A DNA stretch of 64,000 nucleotides from Photobacterium sp. SKA34. GTDB taxonomy: Bacteria > Pseudomonadota > Gammaproteobacteria > Enterobacterales > Vibrionaceae. A program made the position numbers and the translations under genes. The notes below the pieces were generated by a model that made no database searches, had not been told where the DNA came from, and worked only from the letters and a program-made list of their open reading frames with translations. How positions within the stretch are numbered: position 1 is the stretch's first letter; each line of letters starts with the position of its first letter. Shown one piece after another: positions 49,440 through 57,525 of the stretch. The DNA lies in the NCBI RefSeq assembly GCF_000153325.1, contig NZ_CH724142.1:156157-220156 (forward strand), given 5' to 3'.

Positions 49440-50684
49440 ATGGCTATTTTACAAATTGGTGCTGGTGGTGTTGGCTGGGTTGTCGCACATAAAGCGGCTC
49501 AGAATAATGATGTGCTCGGCGATATTACATTAGCTTCTCGTACAATCAGTAAATGTGAAAAGATTATTAGCTCAATTGATAAGAAAAATAATCTAAAAGA
49601 TCCGACGAAGACAATTCAAGCACGTGCTGTCAATGCAGACGATGTTGATGCATTAGTTGCTTTAATTGAAGACGTGAAACCCGACTTGGTAATTAATGCA
49701 GGGCCTCCTTGGGTCAATATGGCGATAATGGAAGCGTGCTACCAAGCGAAAGTTTCTTATCTCGATACTTCTGTTGCTGTTGATTTATGCTCTGAAGGTC
49801 AGCAAGTACCTCAAGCTTATGATTGGCAATGGGGTTACCGTGAGAAATTCAAGCAGGCAGGTATTACAGGGATTTTAGGTGCGGGGTTTGATCCTGGTGT
49901 AGTGAGTGTTTTTGCTGCTTATGCAGTAAAGCATTTGTTTGATGAAATAGACACCATTGATGTAATGGATGTAAACGCAGGTGATCACGGTAAGAAGTTT
50001 GCGACTAACTTTGATCCCGAAACCAATATGTTGGAAATCCAAGGCGATTCTTTCTATTGGGAAAATGGTGAATGGAAACAAGTGGGCTGTCATAGCCGTA
50101 TGCTTGAATTTGATTTCCCGTTAGTAGGTAAGCATAAAGTTTATTCTATGGCACATGATGAAGTGCGCTCTATGCAGGAGTTTATTCCAGCAAAACGTAT
50201 TGAGTTTTGGATGGGTTTTGGTGATGCATACCTGAACTATTTTAACTGTATGCGTGATATTGGCTTATTAAGTCCAGATCCACTAACGCTTCATGATGGA
50301 ACTGTCGTACAACCACTGCATGTTTTAAAAGCGTTATTACCTGATCCAACATCATTAGCGCCGGGTTACACGGGAAAAACCTGTATCGGTACTTGGGTAC
50401 AAGGTAAAAAAGACGGCAAAGAACGCAGTGTGTTTATTTACAACAACGCTGATCATGAAGTGGCGTATGAAGATGTAGAGCATCAAGCAATTTCATACAC
50501 AACAGGTGTTCCTGCTATTACTGCCGCATTACAGTTCTTTAATGGTAAATGGGCGGATAAAGGTGTGTTTAATATGGAGCAGCTAGACCCAGACCCATTC
50601 TTAGCGACAATGCCAACAATCGGTTTAGATTGGCATGTACAAGAATTGCCAGTGGGTCAGCCTGATATTCAAATCTTGAAATAA
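49440..50684 (+). CDS. Carboxynorspermidine synthase (dehydrogenase)
   Basis: A 414-residue saccharopine-dehydrogenase-like enzyme that couples 1,3-diaminopropane with aspartate semialdehyde and reduces the imine with NADPH to carboxynorspermidine. The N-terminal Rossmann motif is ILQIGAGGVGWVVAHKAAQN; VINAGPPWVNMAIMEAC and GAGFDPGVVSVFAAYA mark the family. It lies 40 bases after the aminotransferase/decarboxylase gene with AAGGA before the ATG, in the same order as in V. cholerae. Confidence 0.95.
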   Translation: MAILQIGAGGVGWVVAHKAAQNNDVLGDITLASRTISKCEKIISSIDKKNNLKDPTKTIQARAVNADDVDALVALIEDVKPDLVINAGPPWVNMAIMEACYQAKVSYLDTSVAVDLCSEGQQVPQAYDWQWGYREKFKQAGITGILGAGFDPGVVSVFAAYAVKHLFDEIDTIDVMDVNAGDHGKKFATNFDPETNMLEIQGDSFYWENGEWKQVGCHSRMLEFDFPLVGKHKVYSMAHDEVRSMQEFIPAKRIEFWMGFGDAYLNYFNCMRDIGLLSPDPLTLHDGTVVQPLHVLKALLPDPTSLAPGYTGKTCIGTWVQGKKDGKERSVFIYNNADHEVAYEDVEHQAISYTTGVPAITAALQFFNGKWADKGVFNMEQLDPDPFLATMPTIGLDWHVQELPVGQPDIQILK

Positions 50685-50697
50685 GACACATCTATTT

Positions 50698-50729
50698 AAG
50701 CGAGCTTGTATGTAGAAGCAAGCTCGCTT
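50698..50729 (+). terminator. Terminator-like hairpin between synthase and nspC
   Basis: An 11-bp perfect stem, AAGCGAGCTTG/CAAGCTCGCTT, with a 10-base loop and TGTTATTTAT after it. It could be a partial terminator lowering nspC expression, or an RNA stability element. Confidence 0.6.
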
Positions 50730-50757
50730 TGTTATTTATATAAAAGAGTAAGCCGCA

Positions 50758-51876
50758 TTGAAAACGCCATATTTCATGATTGATGAGCAGAAGCTGATCA
50801 ATAATTTAGAGCAAGCCAAAAAGTTAAAACAATTATCTGGTGTAAAACTGGTACTCGCGTTGAAGTGTTTTTCAACATGGGGCGTGTTTGATGTCATGAA
50901 GCCATATCTTGACGGCACAACCAGTAGTGGGCCATTTGAAGTCAGGTTAGGTGCTGAAAAATTTGGTGGTGAAACTCATGCTTATAGCGTTGGATATAGC
51001 CAAGAAGATGTAGAAGAGGTCCTACAGTACTGTAATAAAATCATTTTTAACTCTGTTTCTCAATTGCAAGCCAATCGCCATTTGGCTGACGGCAAGGCGT
51101 CAGTTGGTCTTCGTTTAAATCCGGGTATAAGTTGTGCAGGGCAAGATTTAGCTGATCCTGCTCGTCAATATTCGCGTTTAGGAGTGCAAGAAAACCTATT
51201 AATAGATGAACTGTTTGATGATCTCGATGGCGCGATGTTTCATATGAACTGTGAAAATAAAAGTGCAGATGCGTTTATTGCGTTATTAGATTCTATATCA
51301 GAACGTTTCGGGCGTTATTTGGAAAAACTTGATTGGGTGAGTTTAGGTGGCGGTGTTTTCTTCACTTGGCCGGATTACGAGTTAGAAAAGTTGGCTGCGG
51401 CTTTAAAAATATTTGCAGAGCGATTTGATGTGCAATTATATCTAGAGCCTGGTGAAGCAATTATTACTCAAACTACTGACTTAGCGGTGACCGTGGTTGA
51501 TATTGTCGAAAATGGTATTAAAACAGCGATTGTAGATAGCGCAACAGAAGCGCATCGACTCGATACTTTAATTTATAATGAACCTGCCACAATTAGTGAA
51601 GCATCTGAAAAGGGGAACCATCAATATGTGATTGGTAGTTGTTCTTGTTTAGCAGGCGATCAATTCTGTGTGGCGAATTTTGAACAGCCATTAGCTATTG
51701 GGCAGAAATTACACATAGCAGATAGCGCGGGTTATACCATGGTGAAGCTTAATTGGTTCAATGGATTAAGAATGCCTAGTATTTATTGTCGTCGAATCGA
51801 TGGCGCTGTAGAAAAATTAAACGAATTCACTTATCAAGATTTTGAGTCTTCATTATCACGATTTCTTATTTCGTAA
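50758..51876 (+). CDS. nspC: Carboxynorspermidine decarboxylase
   Basis: A 372-residue PLP enzyme of the alanine-racemase-fold decarboxylases making norspermidine (or spermidine from carboxyspermidine). [18 protein letters not shown] carries the PLP lysine; [28 protein letters not shown] and [12 protein letters not shown] are the phosphate-binding parts; [11 protein letters not shown] contains the catalytic Cys with the following Asp. It starts with TTG at 50758, a weak start, after an in-operon hairpin. Norspermidine is linked to biofilm formation in Vibrio. Confidence 0.95.
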   Translation: MKTPYFMIDEQKLINNLEQAKKLKQLSGVKLVLALKCFSTWGVFDVMKPYLDGTTSSGPFEVRLGAEKFGGETHAYSVGYSQEDVEEVLQYCNKIIFNSVSQLQANRHLADGKASVGLRLNPGISCAGQDLADPARQYSRLGVQENLLIDELFDDLDGAMFHMNCENKSADAFIALLDSISERFGRYLEKLDWVSLGGGVFFTWPDYELEKLAAALKIFAERFDVQLYLEPGEAIITQTTDLAVTVVDIVENGIKTAIVDSATEAHRLDTLIYNEPATISEASEKGNHQYVIGSCSCLAGDQFCVANFEQPLAIGQKLHIADSAGYTMVKLNWFNGLRMPSIYCRRIDGAVEKLNEFTYQDFESSLSRFLIS

Positions 51877-51987
51877 ATGAGACAAAGTTAATAATTAAAG
51901 ATTGTCTGGTTTTTGATCATTTACGGGCTGAAATATAGGTTGATGTAATGGAAAGTGACCAATTAAATAAAAAGTCATAATTTTTCG

Positions 51988-52015
51988 TTGACTGATTCTG
52001 TAAAATCAGTAAATT
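51988..52015 (+). promoter_or_regulatory. Predicted promoter of the tRNA array
   Basis: -35 TTGACT (51988-51993), 16-base spacer, -10 TAAATT (52010-52015), about 75 bases before the first tRNA. An ACTGATT/AATCAGT inverted repeat overlaps the spacer. Confidence 0.5.
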
Positions 52016-52091
52016 ACACCACGTACCACAACGAGGTGACTCGTAAAGGACAAAAGATTCTGGAAAAGTTAACTTCTTCAGAAACAAAGTT

Positions 52092-52165
52092 GGCGCGTTG
52101 GCAGAGTGGCTATGCAGCGGATTGCAAATCCGTGGACCTCGGTTCGACTCCGGGACGCGCCTCCA
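52092..52165 (+). tRNA. tRNA-Cys (GCA), copy 1
   Basis: Acceptor GGCGCGT/ACGCGCC, anticodon stem CGGAT/ATCCG around GCA, T-arm GGTTCGACTCC, and encoded CCA end. First in the array. Confidence 0.95.
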
Positions 52166-52184
52166 TTCTCTTATGAGAATCTAT

Positions 52185-52260
52185 GCGACACTAGCTCAGC
52201 TGGTAGAGCGCAACCTTGCCAAGGTTGAGGTCATCGGTTCGAACCCGATGTGTCGCTCCA
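52185..52260 (+). tRNA. tRNA-Gly (GCC), copy 1
   Basis: Acceptor GCGACAC/GTGTCGC, anticodon loop with GCC flanked by AACCT and AGGTT, CCA encoded. Confidence 0.95.
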
Positions 52261-52323
52261 AATTAAAGATTATGGCGAAAGCGGTAATCACAGATGGTGT
52301 CTAACCATCGCAAGAAATTGCGT
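52261..52323 (+). other. Spacer with two hairpins between tRNA-Gly and tRNA-Leu
   Basis: Hairpin GATGGT/ACCATC (52293-52309) and CGCAA-GAAA-TTGCG (52309-52322) with a GNRA-type loop. The same spacer occurs three times in the array at 339-base intervals. Confidence 0.6.
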
Positions 52324-52410
52324 GCCCTGGTGGTGGAATTGGTAGACACAAGGGATTTAAAATCCCTCGGCGTTCGCGCTGTGCCGGTTCAAGTCCGGCC
52401 CGGGGCACCA
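52324..52410 (+). tRNA. tRNA-Leu (TAA), copy 1
   Basis: Class II tRNA with long variable arm. Anticodon stem GGGAT/ATCCC around TTAAA gives anticodon TAA; acceptor GCCCTGG/CCGGGGC; CCA encoded. Confidence 0.95.
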
Positions 52411-52430
52411 TCTAATTGAGAAGTAAAAAT

Positions 52431-52504
52431 GGCGCGTTGGCAGAGTGGCTATGCAGCGGATTGCAAATCCGTGGACCTCGGTTCGACTCCGGGACGCGCC
52501 TCCA
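52431..52504 (+). tRNA. tRNA-Cys (GCA), copy 2
   Basis: Identical to copy 1, 339 bases on. Confidence 0.95.
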
Positions 52505-52523
52505 TTCTCTTATGAGAATCTAT

Positions 52524-52599
52524 GCGACACTAGCTCAGCTGGTAGAGCGCAACCTTGCCAAGGTTGAGGTCATCGGTTCGAACCCGATGTGTCGCTCCA
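52524..52599 (+). tRNA. tRNA-Gly (GCC), copy 2
   Basis: Identical to copy 1. Confidence 0.95.
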
Positions 52600-52662
52600 A
52601 ATTAAAGATTATGGCGAAAGCGGTAATCACAGATGGTGTCTAACCATCGCAAGAAATTGCGT

Positions 52663-52749
52663 GCCCTGGTGGTGGAATTGGTAGACACAAGGGATTTAAA
52701 ATCCCTCGGCGTTCGCGCTGTGCCGGTTCAAGTCCGGCCCGGGGCACCA
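52663..52749 (+). tRNA. tRNA-Leu (TAA), copy 2
   Basis: Identical to copy 1. Confidence 0.95.
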
Positions 52750-52769
52750 TCTAATTGAGAAGTAAAAAT

Positions 52770-52843
52770 GGCGCGTTGGCAGAGTGGCTATGCAGCGGAT
52801 TGCAAATCCGTGAACCTCGGTTCGACTCCGGGACGCGCCTCCA
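52770..52843 (+). tRNA. tRNA-Cys (GCA), copy 3
   Basis: As copy 1 but with A instead of G in the variable region after the anticodon stem (CCGTGAACC). Confidence 0.94.
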
Positions 52844-52862
52844 TTCTCTTATGAGAATCTAT

Positions 52863-52938
52863 GCGACACTAGCTCAGCTGGTAGAGCGCAACCTTGCCAA
52901 GGTTGAGGTCATCGGTTCGAACCCGATGTGTCGCTCCA
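52863..52938 (+). tRNA. tRNA-Gly (GCC), copy 3
   Basis: Identical to copy 1. Confidence 0.95.
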
Positions 52939-53001
52939 AATTAAAGATTATGGCGAAAGCGGTAGTCACAGATGGTGTCTAATCATCGCAAGAAATTGCG
53001 T

Positions 53002-53088
53002 GCCCTGGTGGTGGAATTGGTAGACACAAGGGATTTAAAATCCCTCGGCGTTCGCGCTGTGCCGGTTCAAGTCCGGCCCGGGGCACCA
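53002..53088 (+). tRNA. tRNA-Leu (TAA), copy 3
   Basis: Identical to copy 1; the spacer before it has a C to T change that still allows G-U pairing in the hairpin stem. Confidence 0.95.
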
Positions 53089-53108
53089 TCTATTTGATAA
53101 GTAAAAAT

Positions 53109-53182
53109 GGCGCGTTAGCAGAGTGGCTATGCAGCGGATTGCAAATCCGTGTACCTCGGTTCGACTCCGGGACGCGCCTCCA
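53109..53182 (+). tRNA. tRNA-Cys (GCA), copy 4
   Basis: As copy 1 but with A in place of G at position 9 (GCGTTAGC) and T in the variable region (CCGTGTACC). All stems are intact. Confidence 0.93.
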
Positions 53183-53196
53183 TTATCTAAAAATAA

Positions 53197-53281
53197 GCCC
53201 GAGTGGTGAAATTGGTATACACGACGGATTCAAAATCCGTTTCCTTCGGGAGTGACGGTTCAAGTCCGTCCTCGGGCACCA
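53197..53281 (+). tRNA. tRNA-Leu (CAA)
   Basis: Class II tRNA: acceptor GCCCGAG/CTCGGGC, anticodon stem CGGAT/ATCCG around TCAAA gives CAA, long variable arm, CCA encoded. Last tRNA of the array. Confidence 0.95.
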
Positions 53282-53292
53282 GTAAAAACGAT

Positions 53293-53319
53293 AAAGCCTC
53301 AGCTCACACTGGGGCTTTG
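53293..53319 (+). terminator. Terminator of tRNA array
   Basis: AAAGCC-CAG/CTG-GGCTTT stem followed by TGTTGTTTCT, 12 bases after the last tRNA. Confidence 0.75.
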
Positions 53320-53326
53320 TTGTTTC

Positions 53327-53647
53327 TAGTCTAATCATAAACTTAGCCCTGTCCTTTTTCTGGTCGTTTTCCTGTTCTACTCTGTTAAGACCATTTCTAA
53401 AAACTGCAGTTTTATAGCGACCTTTTGCCAGTTCAATAATGCTTCCTGCTTCCGCTTAAGATAAAGCTTTCTTTAGGGTGTTATAAGATAGAGTGGATGA
53501 TCCGTTATTATTAACGTTGCCATCATGGCTAACAAAAATAGCTTGTATTACAGTGCAGCTACCATAGTTTTCGGCTATAGTGCCGTCAGGGCAAGTAACT
53601 TCTTTTGGTGGTTCAGTATGACATTCTTCAATCGTTGGTGCGGTTAT
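53327..53647 (-). pseudogene. Remnant of a right-handed beta-helix surface protein
   Basis: On the minus strand the frame from 53647 reads CPDGTIAENYGSCTV and then FVSHDGNVNNNGSSTLSYNT with LKKALS, stop, and continues in the same frame as AEAGSIIELAKGRYKT. The pattern (I/F-V-S-x-D-G-x-x-x-N-x-G-S ... T-L-x-K-A-L ... A-G-x-x-I-x-L-A-x-G-x-Y) is the opening repeat of secreted parallel beta-helix proteins such as polysaccharide lyases. It has an internal stop, no start and no remaining repeats. Confidence 0.6.
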
Positions 53648-53820
53648 ATATTAAAAGATAAATTAACATCGTTCTGAAATACGATAAGGTCATACTGAGA
53701 AATTAAATCATTTTGAAGAGAATAAGAATAAATTGATTTCAATACTTGTTAAAAACTCAAAGCAAGTGATAATGCGACAAAATTTAACACTTTACTCTGT
53801 AATTAATTAATGTAGGTGCA

Positions 53821-54678
53821 ATGAAGATACCCCCACGATTACAACCCCTCGTAGAGGATGGCCTTATTGATGATGTTTTATCACAATTGATGAGTGGCAA
53901 AGAAGCTTCCGTATATGTTGTTCGCAGTGGTGGAAAAATCTGTTGCGCTAAAGTTTATAAAGAAATAGATCAACGAAGCTTTAAAAAAGCGGTCTCCTAC
54001 CGTGAAGGGCGAAAGGTACGTAATAGCCGTCGCGCACGAGCTATGGAAAAAGGTTCTAAGTTTGGTCGTGATGAGCAAGAAAAAGTGTGGCAGCAAGCAG
54101 AAGTTGATGCGCTGTCGTTGTTAGCCAAAGCTGATATACGAGCCCCTGTTCCTTATGGCTGTTTTGATGGCGTATTATTGATGGAGCTGATCACCGATGC
54201 AAATGGCAATGTTGCACCTCGACTCAATGATATCACGCTAACTAAAGATCAAGCACTACACCACCATGAGCTAATGATTAACTACGTTAAACGTATGCTA
54301 TGCATCGGTCTTATTCATGGTGATCTATCTGAGTTTAATGTGTTAGTGGATGCTAATGGCCCTGTTATTATCGATTTACCGCAAGCAGTAGATGCTTCAG
54401 CCAACAATAACGCCAAATGGATGCTTGAGCGTGATGTTAAAAATATGGCTAGCTATTATGGCCAATATGTACCTGAGTTGCTTGATACACAATACGCAAA
54501 AGAAATGTGGGCATTATTTGAAGCAGGAACATTAAAGCCTAAGACTGAACTAACGGGTATTTACGTTGAAAGTGATGCCGACGCAGATATTGATAGCGTG
54601 ATGGCTGAAATTAATGCGGTAATGGAAGAAGCAGCGCTTCGTCGTGCGCGTATTGCAGAGCAAGAACAAGTAGACTAA
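53821..54678 (+). CDS. RIO-family serine/threonine protein kinase
   Basis: A 285-residue atypical kinase. The nucleotide loop reads MSGKEASVYVVRSGGKI with the Lys in CAKVYKEID, the catalytic loop is GLIHGDLSEFNVLVD and the metal-binding loop VIIDLPQAVD. Between them a basic stretch, REGRKVRNSRRARAMEK, is typical of bacterial RIO1-like proteins. The C-terminal 40 residues are acidic and helical. In eukaryotes RIO kinases act in ribosome maturation; the bacterial role is not settled. Monocistronic. Confidence 0.88.
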   Translation: MKIPPRLQPLVEDGLIDDVLSQLMSGKEASVYVVRSGGKICCAKVYKEIDQRSFKKAVSYREGRKVRNSRRARAMEKGSKFGRDEQEKVWQQAEVDALSLLAKADIRAPVPYGCFDGVLLMELITDANGNVAPRLNDITLTKDQALHHHELMINYVKRMLCIGLIHGDLSEFNVLVDANGPVIIDLPQAVDASANNNAKWMLERDVKNMASYYGQYVPELLDTQYAKEMWALFEAGTLKPKTELTGIYVESDADADIDSVMAEINAVMEEAALRRARIAEQEQVD

Positions 54679-55023
54679 CGACTTGAAATATTTCTAATGA
54701 GTCAAATAAAGGCGCTCGGATCATTCTGGGCGTTATTTATCTTTTTTAATTTATTACAGCCCTTTTTTATCTATTGAACTTTCTAAATATAGTCATCTCA
54801 ACGCAATATAATGTCCTTATAATTTTAAAATTAGGTAAATATGAACATTCTTTATTGTAAAAATAATATCCAATAAAAATGAAATATTTGCCATAAAGTG
54901 ATATTCACCTCATATGTAAAAGAAATGCAATGTTTATGTATATATATGTGTGATCTGTGAGGTGTTTAGTTGATCAAAAATTAACGATAATTCTTTCCTT
55001 AAATTTTCATAAATTGAACTGTT

Positions 55024-55044
55024 CAAGATCAGTAGCTGATCTTG
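55024..55044. promoter_or_regulatory. Inverted repeat before the DUF2608 gene
   Basis: CAAGATCAG-TAG-CTGATCTTG, a 9-bp perfect inverted repeat 42 bases before the start, flanked by further ACTG/CAGT symmetry. It could be an operator or a hairpin in the leader. The rest of 54720-55020 is AT-rich with no gene seen. Confidence 0.4.
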
Positions 55045-55085
55045 TCAGTACTTTAGACTGTTTCATATGTCACAATTAAGGAAAG

Positions 55086-55946
55086 ATGATGAATCTAAAA
55101 ACGTTAGCTGCTCTATGCATATTTTCTTTTTCAACAAATACATTTGCTGATGTGGTCGTAAAAGATACAGACAAATTCCAAGATGTTGCTGTTAAGGTAG
55201 ATGAGCTAACGTCGAAAGGAGAAAATCCTCTGATTGTTATCGATATTGATAACACGTTGTTGACGTCAACCTCTGATATTGGTGGTGATATATGGTATCA
55301 ATGGCAAAGAGGAAAGCTTGCCGTAAAACCAACTAAGGATGAGAAAGTTGATTGTCTTTTTGAAGATTCAATCGGTATGCTCTACGAACTTTTGCCTATG
55401 AAAGCTATTGAAGAGAAGGTACCTTCAACTGTTCGTGGTTGGCAAGACAAAGGGCTAACTGTCATTGCGCTAACATCCCGCTCGCCTAATTACCGTTATG
55501 CTACTGAAAGAGAAATGTATCGTAACCACTATGATATGACTGTCTCTCCTTTGAAAGAAAAAGGGGCAGATAAAGCTCCTGTTTATATTGATAAGCTCGA
55601 CCGACCTCTTAGTTATATCAATGGCATTATGATGACAACTGGTATGAATAAAGGCACGATGCTTAAATACGTTCTTGATAAAACAAATCAAAAATATGAT
55701 GAGATCGTGTTCGTAGATGATAGTCAAAAGAATGTTGTAAATATGGAGAGTGCTTACAAAGCTGATCCAGAAGTGGATATGACTATTTTCCATTATACAA
55801 AAGTAGAAGATGACCGCATTAAAGCTAATGGATCTGTATTAACTCAGAAGCAAGCGGATAAAATGGCAAGTGATTGGAAACAATTAAATGCTGTATTAAA
55901 GACAATTGCTCCAGCAAGAGCAGGAGATACTTGCTTAGGTAAATAA
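55086..55946 (+). CDS. Exported DUF2608 (HAD-like) protein
   Basis: A 286-residue protein with a cleavable signal peptide ending at NTFADV. The HAD motif I is present as VIDIDNTLLTS, motif II as VIALTSRSPNY, and the acidic motif near the end as IVFVDDSQKNV. This matches DUF2608, periplasmic or secreted proteins of the HAD superfamily whose substrate is unknown. Two Asp residues in DIDNT suggest a working phosphatase or phosphotransferase. Followed by its own terminator. Confidence 0.8.
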   Translation: MMNLKTLAALCIFSFSTNTFADVVVKDTDKFQDVAVKVDELTSKGENPLIVIDIDNTLLTSTSDIGGDIWYQWQRGKLAVKPTKDEKVDCLFEDSIGMLYELLPMKAIEEKVPSTVRGWQDKGLTVIALTSRSPNYRYATEREMYRNHYDMTVSPLKEKGADKAPVYIDKLDRPLSYINGIMMTTGMNKGTMLKYVLDKTNQKYDEIVFVDDSQKNVVNMESAYKADPEVDMTIFHYTKVEDDRIKANGSVLTQKQADKMASDWKQLNAVLKTIAPARAGDTCLGK

Positions 55947-55967
55947 CCACTATTCTTATCCCTTTTT

Positions 55968-56000
55968 AAGCCGTAAAATTAGTTTTTACGGCTTTTTTAT
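55968..56000 (+). terminator. Terminator of DUF2608 gene
   Basis: AAGCCGTAAAA/TTTTACGGCTT stem followed by TTTTTAT. Confidence 0.88.
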
Positions 56001-56054
56001 TAACTAATGAATTTGATTTAAGCTGTTAAGGTAATTAAAGGTACACAGGAAAAA

Positions 56055-56567
56055 ATGAAAGATACGTCAGTCATTATTGGATTAAGTAATCCTAAAAGCC
56101 CTACAAATGTTGGAGCGGTACTTAGAGCTGCTGGGTGTTATCAGGCGGATGCGGTTATATATACAGGAACCCGTTATGATAAAGCGGCAAAGTTTCAAAC
56201 TGATACGAAACAAATGCTGCAGACAATCCCTTTGTCTGGCGTAGAATCAATGCTTGATGATCTACCTGAAGATATGAAAGTTGTGTGTGTCGATTTTGCA
56301 GAAGGCGCAACATTACTTCCTCATTTTACGCATCCAGAAAAAGCAATTTACATTTTTGGTCCTGAGGATGGCTCAATTGCACAAGATGTTGCAGATAAAG
56401 CCGATCATGTTGTTTATGTACCTACTGTAGGGTGTATGAATTTAGCCGCTTCAGTCAATGTTGTGCTGTATGATCGCCTAGCAAAGCAGGAGAATATTGT
56501 TCAAAGTGATGAGCATATTCGCCAAAATAGAGATAATAAAAATAATCTGCGTGTAGCAGCTAAATAA
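56055..56567 (+). CDS. SpoU/TrmH-type RNA methyltransferase, second copy
   Basis: A 170-residue SPOUT protein with NPKSPTNVGAVLRAAGCYQ, IFGPEDGSI and CMNLAASVNVVLYDRLAK. It is clearly paralogous to the minus-strand gene at 1407-1874 and shares also the segment YTGTRYDKAAKFQTDTK, but has a longer, polar C-terminal tail rich in Asn, Lys and Arg. The substrate is unknown. Confidence 0.85.
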   Translation: MKDTSVIIGLSNPKSPTNVGAVLRAAGCYQADAVIYTGTRYDKAAKFQTDTKQMLQTIPLSGVESMLDDLPEDMKVVCVDFAEGATLLPHFTHPEKAIYIFGPEDGSIAQDVADKADHVVYVPTVGCMNLAASVNVVLYDRLAKQENIVQSDEHIRQNRDNKNNLRVAAK

Positions 56568-56729
56568 CATAGAACAAAAATGAAAACGTAATGGTACGCC
56601 CTATCTTGAGGGCTATCATTGAGGATTTAGAGATTAATGATCACTTAACCCTTCCTTAAAAATATTTATATTTCTATCTCATAGTCAGTAGCGTATGCTT
56701 TTTGATTATTATATAAAATAGAAAGAAGC

Positions 56730-57050
56730 ATGAATATTTGTTTAGATAACAACCGACACTTACGTAAGTTTTTTCACCAAAATGCCTGTTACGAAGAAAC
56801 GATTATGTGCGATCTTCGTGAACTATTACCGCTCTTACTTACGTTACATAATGGTAAAATTAAATCTGTACCTCACGCTTTTTTTTCTAAATTGCGAGTT
56901 CTAGAATATAAGATTATCGTGAAATCAGATATAGCATTTAGAGTAGCTTTTACAGTGAAAGATGAAACGCTGACAGTGATTTTTATTAGTGAAGTACTAA
57001 TAAAAGCTCACTTTTGTAAGCTGTTAGCGAAAACAGATTTACTTGATTAA
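56730..57050 (+). CDS. Unknown protein, first of a two-gene pair
   Basis: A 106-residue protein, preceded by AGAAAG before the ATG. The middle (LRELLPLLLTLHNGKIKSVP) and the later strand-like part (LEYKIIVKSDIAFRVAFTVK and LTVIFISEVLIKA) recall the helix-then-beta layout of RelE/ParE- or Gp49-type toxins, but no diagnostic residue set is seen. It is 9 bases before the next gene, so the two are co-transcribed. Function unknown. Confidence 0.6.
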   Translation: MNICLDNNRHLRKFFHQNACYEETIMCDLRELLPLLLTLHNGKIKSVPHAFFSKLRVLEYKIIVKSDIAFRVAFTVKDETLTVIFISEVLIKAHFCKLLAKTDLLD

Positions 57051-57059
57051 GAGGTTGCT

Positions 57060-57389
57060 ATGTCAAAGTTACATATTTCTCAGGTTGAATCTGGTTGTGA
57101 ACGATTTTTAAAGTTGATGCAGATTGGAGATGCATTTGAAGTACTGACTTTTAAAAAAGATCGTGGTTTTAAAGTATTGAAACATTCATCAACAGACTAT
57201 GTGTTTAAACAGTTTGGTTATATGGATAAAAATATTATAACTGAATCTAGCGTATTGAAAAAACACATCAAAAAAGCCATTAAAACAGAATTTCCTAGAA
57301 GTAATATGGCATGGATTGAACACTTCTACGGGGTAGATTCGATTGATAAGTTAAGTAAAAACCGACAAACACAATACCATCTATTTTAA
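57060..57389 (+). CDS. Unknown protein, second of a two-gene pair
   Basis: A 109-residue basic protein starting MSKLHISQVESGCERFLKLM after a GAGG ribosome site. The second half, LKKHIKKAIKTEFPRSNMAW, is helical and strongly basic. No helix-turn-helix, ribbon-helix-helix or other antitoxin domain is recognised. Its close spacing with the gene at 56730 suggests a functional pair. Confidence 0.6.
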   Translation: MSKLHISQVESGCERFLKLMQIGDAFEVLTFKKDRGFKVLKHSSTDYVFKQFGYMDKNIITESSVLKKHIKKAIKTEFPRSNMAWIEHFYGVDSIDKLSKNRQTQYHLF

Positions 57390-57525
57390 TCATAAATGTT
57401 GTTTTTATTAATGGTGTAACAAAACGTCATACTAGTAGAAAAATTGCATTTGAGTATAAATTTTATGATTTGTTCTAAACATCAACAGGCGATATAAATC
57501 ATTTTTTATTGCGATTGGAACGAAT

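Larger units (their letters stand above)
52092..53108 (+). repeat. Tandem 339-bp repeat carrying Cys-Gly-Leu tRNAs, three copies
   Basis: Units begin at 52092, 52431 and 52770 and are nearly identical, including spacers. Unit 3 differs at a few bases (for example GTGAACC in the tRNA-Cys variable region and GTAGTC in the spacer). A fourth, partial unit (tRNA-Cys only) follows at 53109. Recent unequal recombination is the likely cause. Confidence 0.93.

Noticed and set aside
52098-52982. Plus-strand open frames of 62-75 codons across the tRNA array
   Set aside because: They are translations of tRNA genes and spacers repeated every 339 bases.
52092-53281. CRISPR-like regular repeat
   Set aside because: The 339-base period is due to duplicated tRNA genes, not short repeats with spacers.
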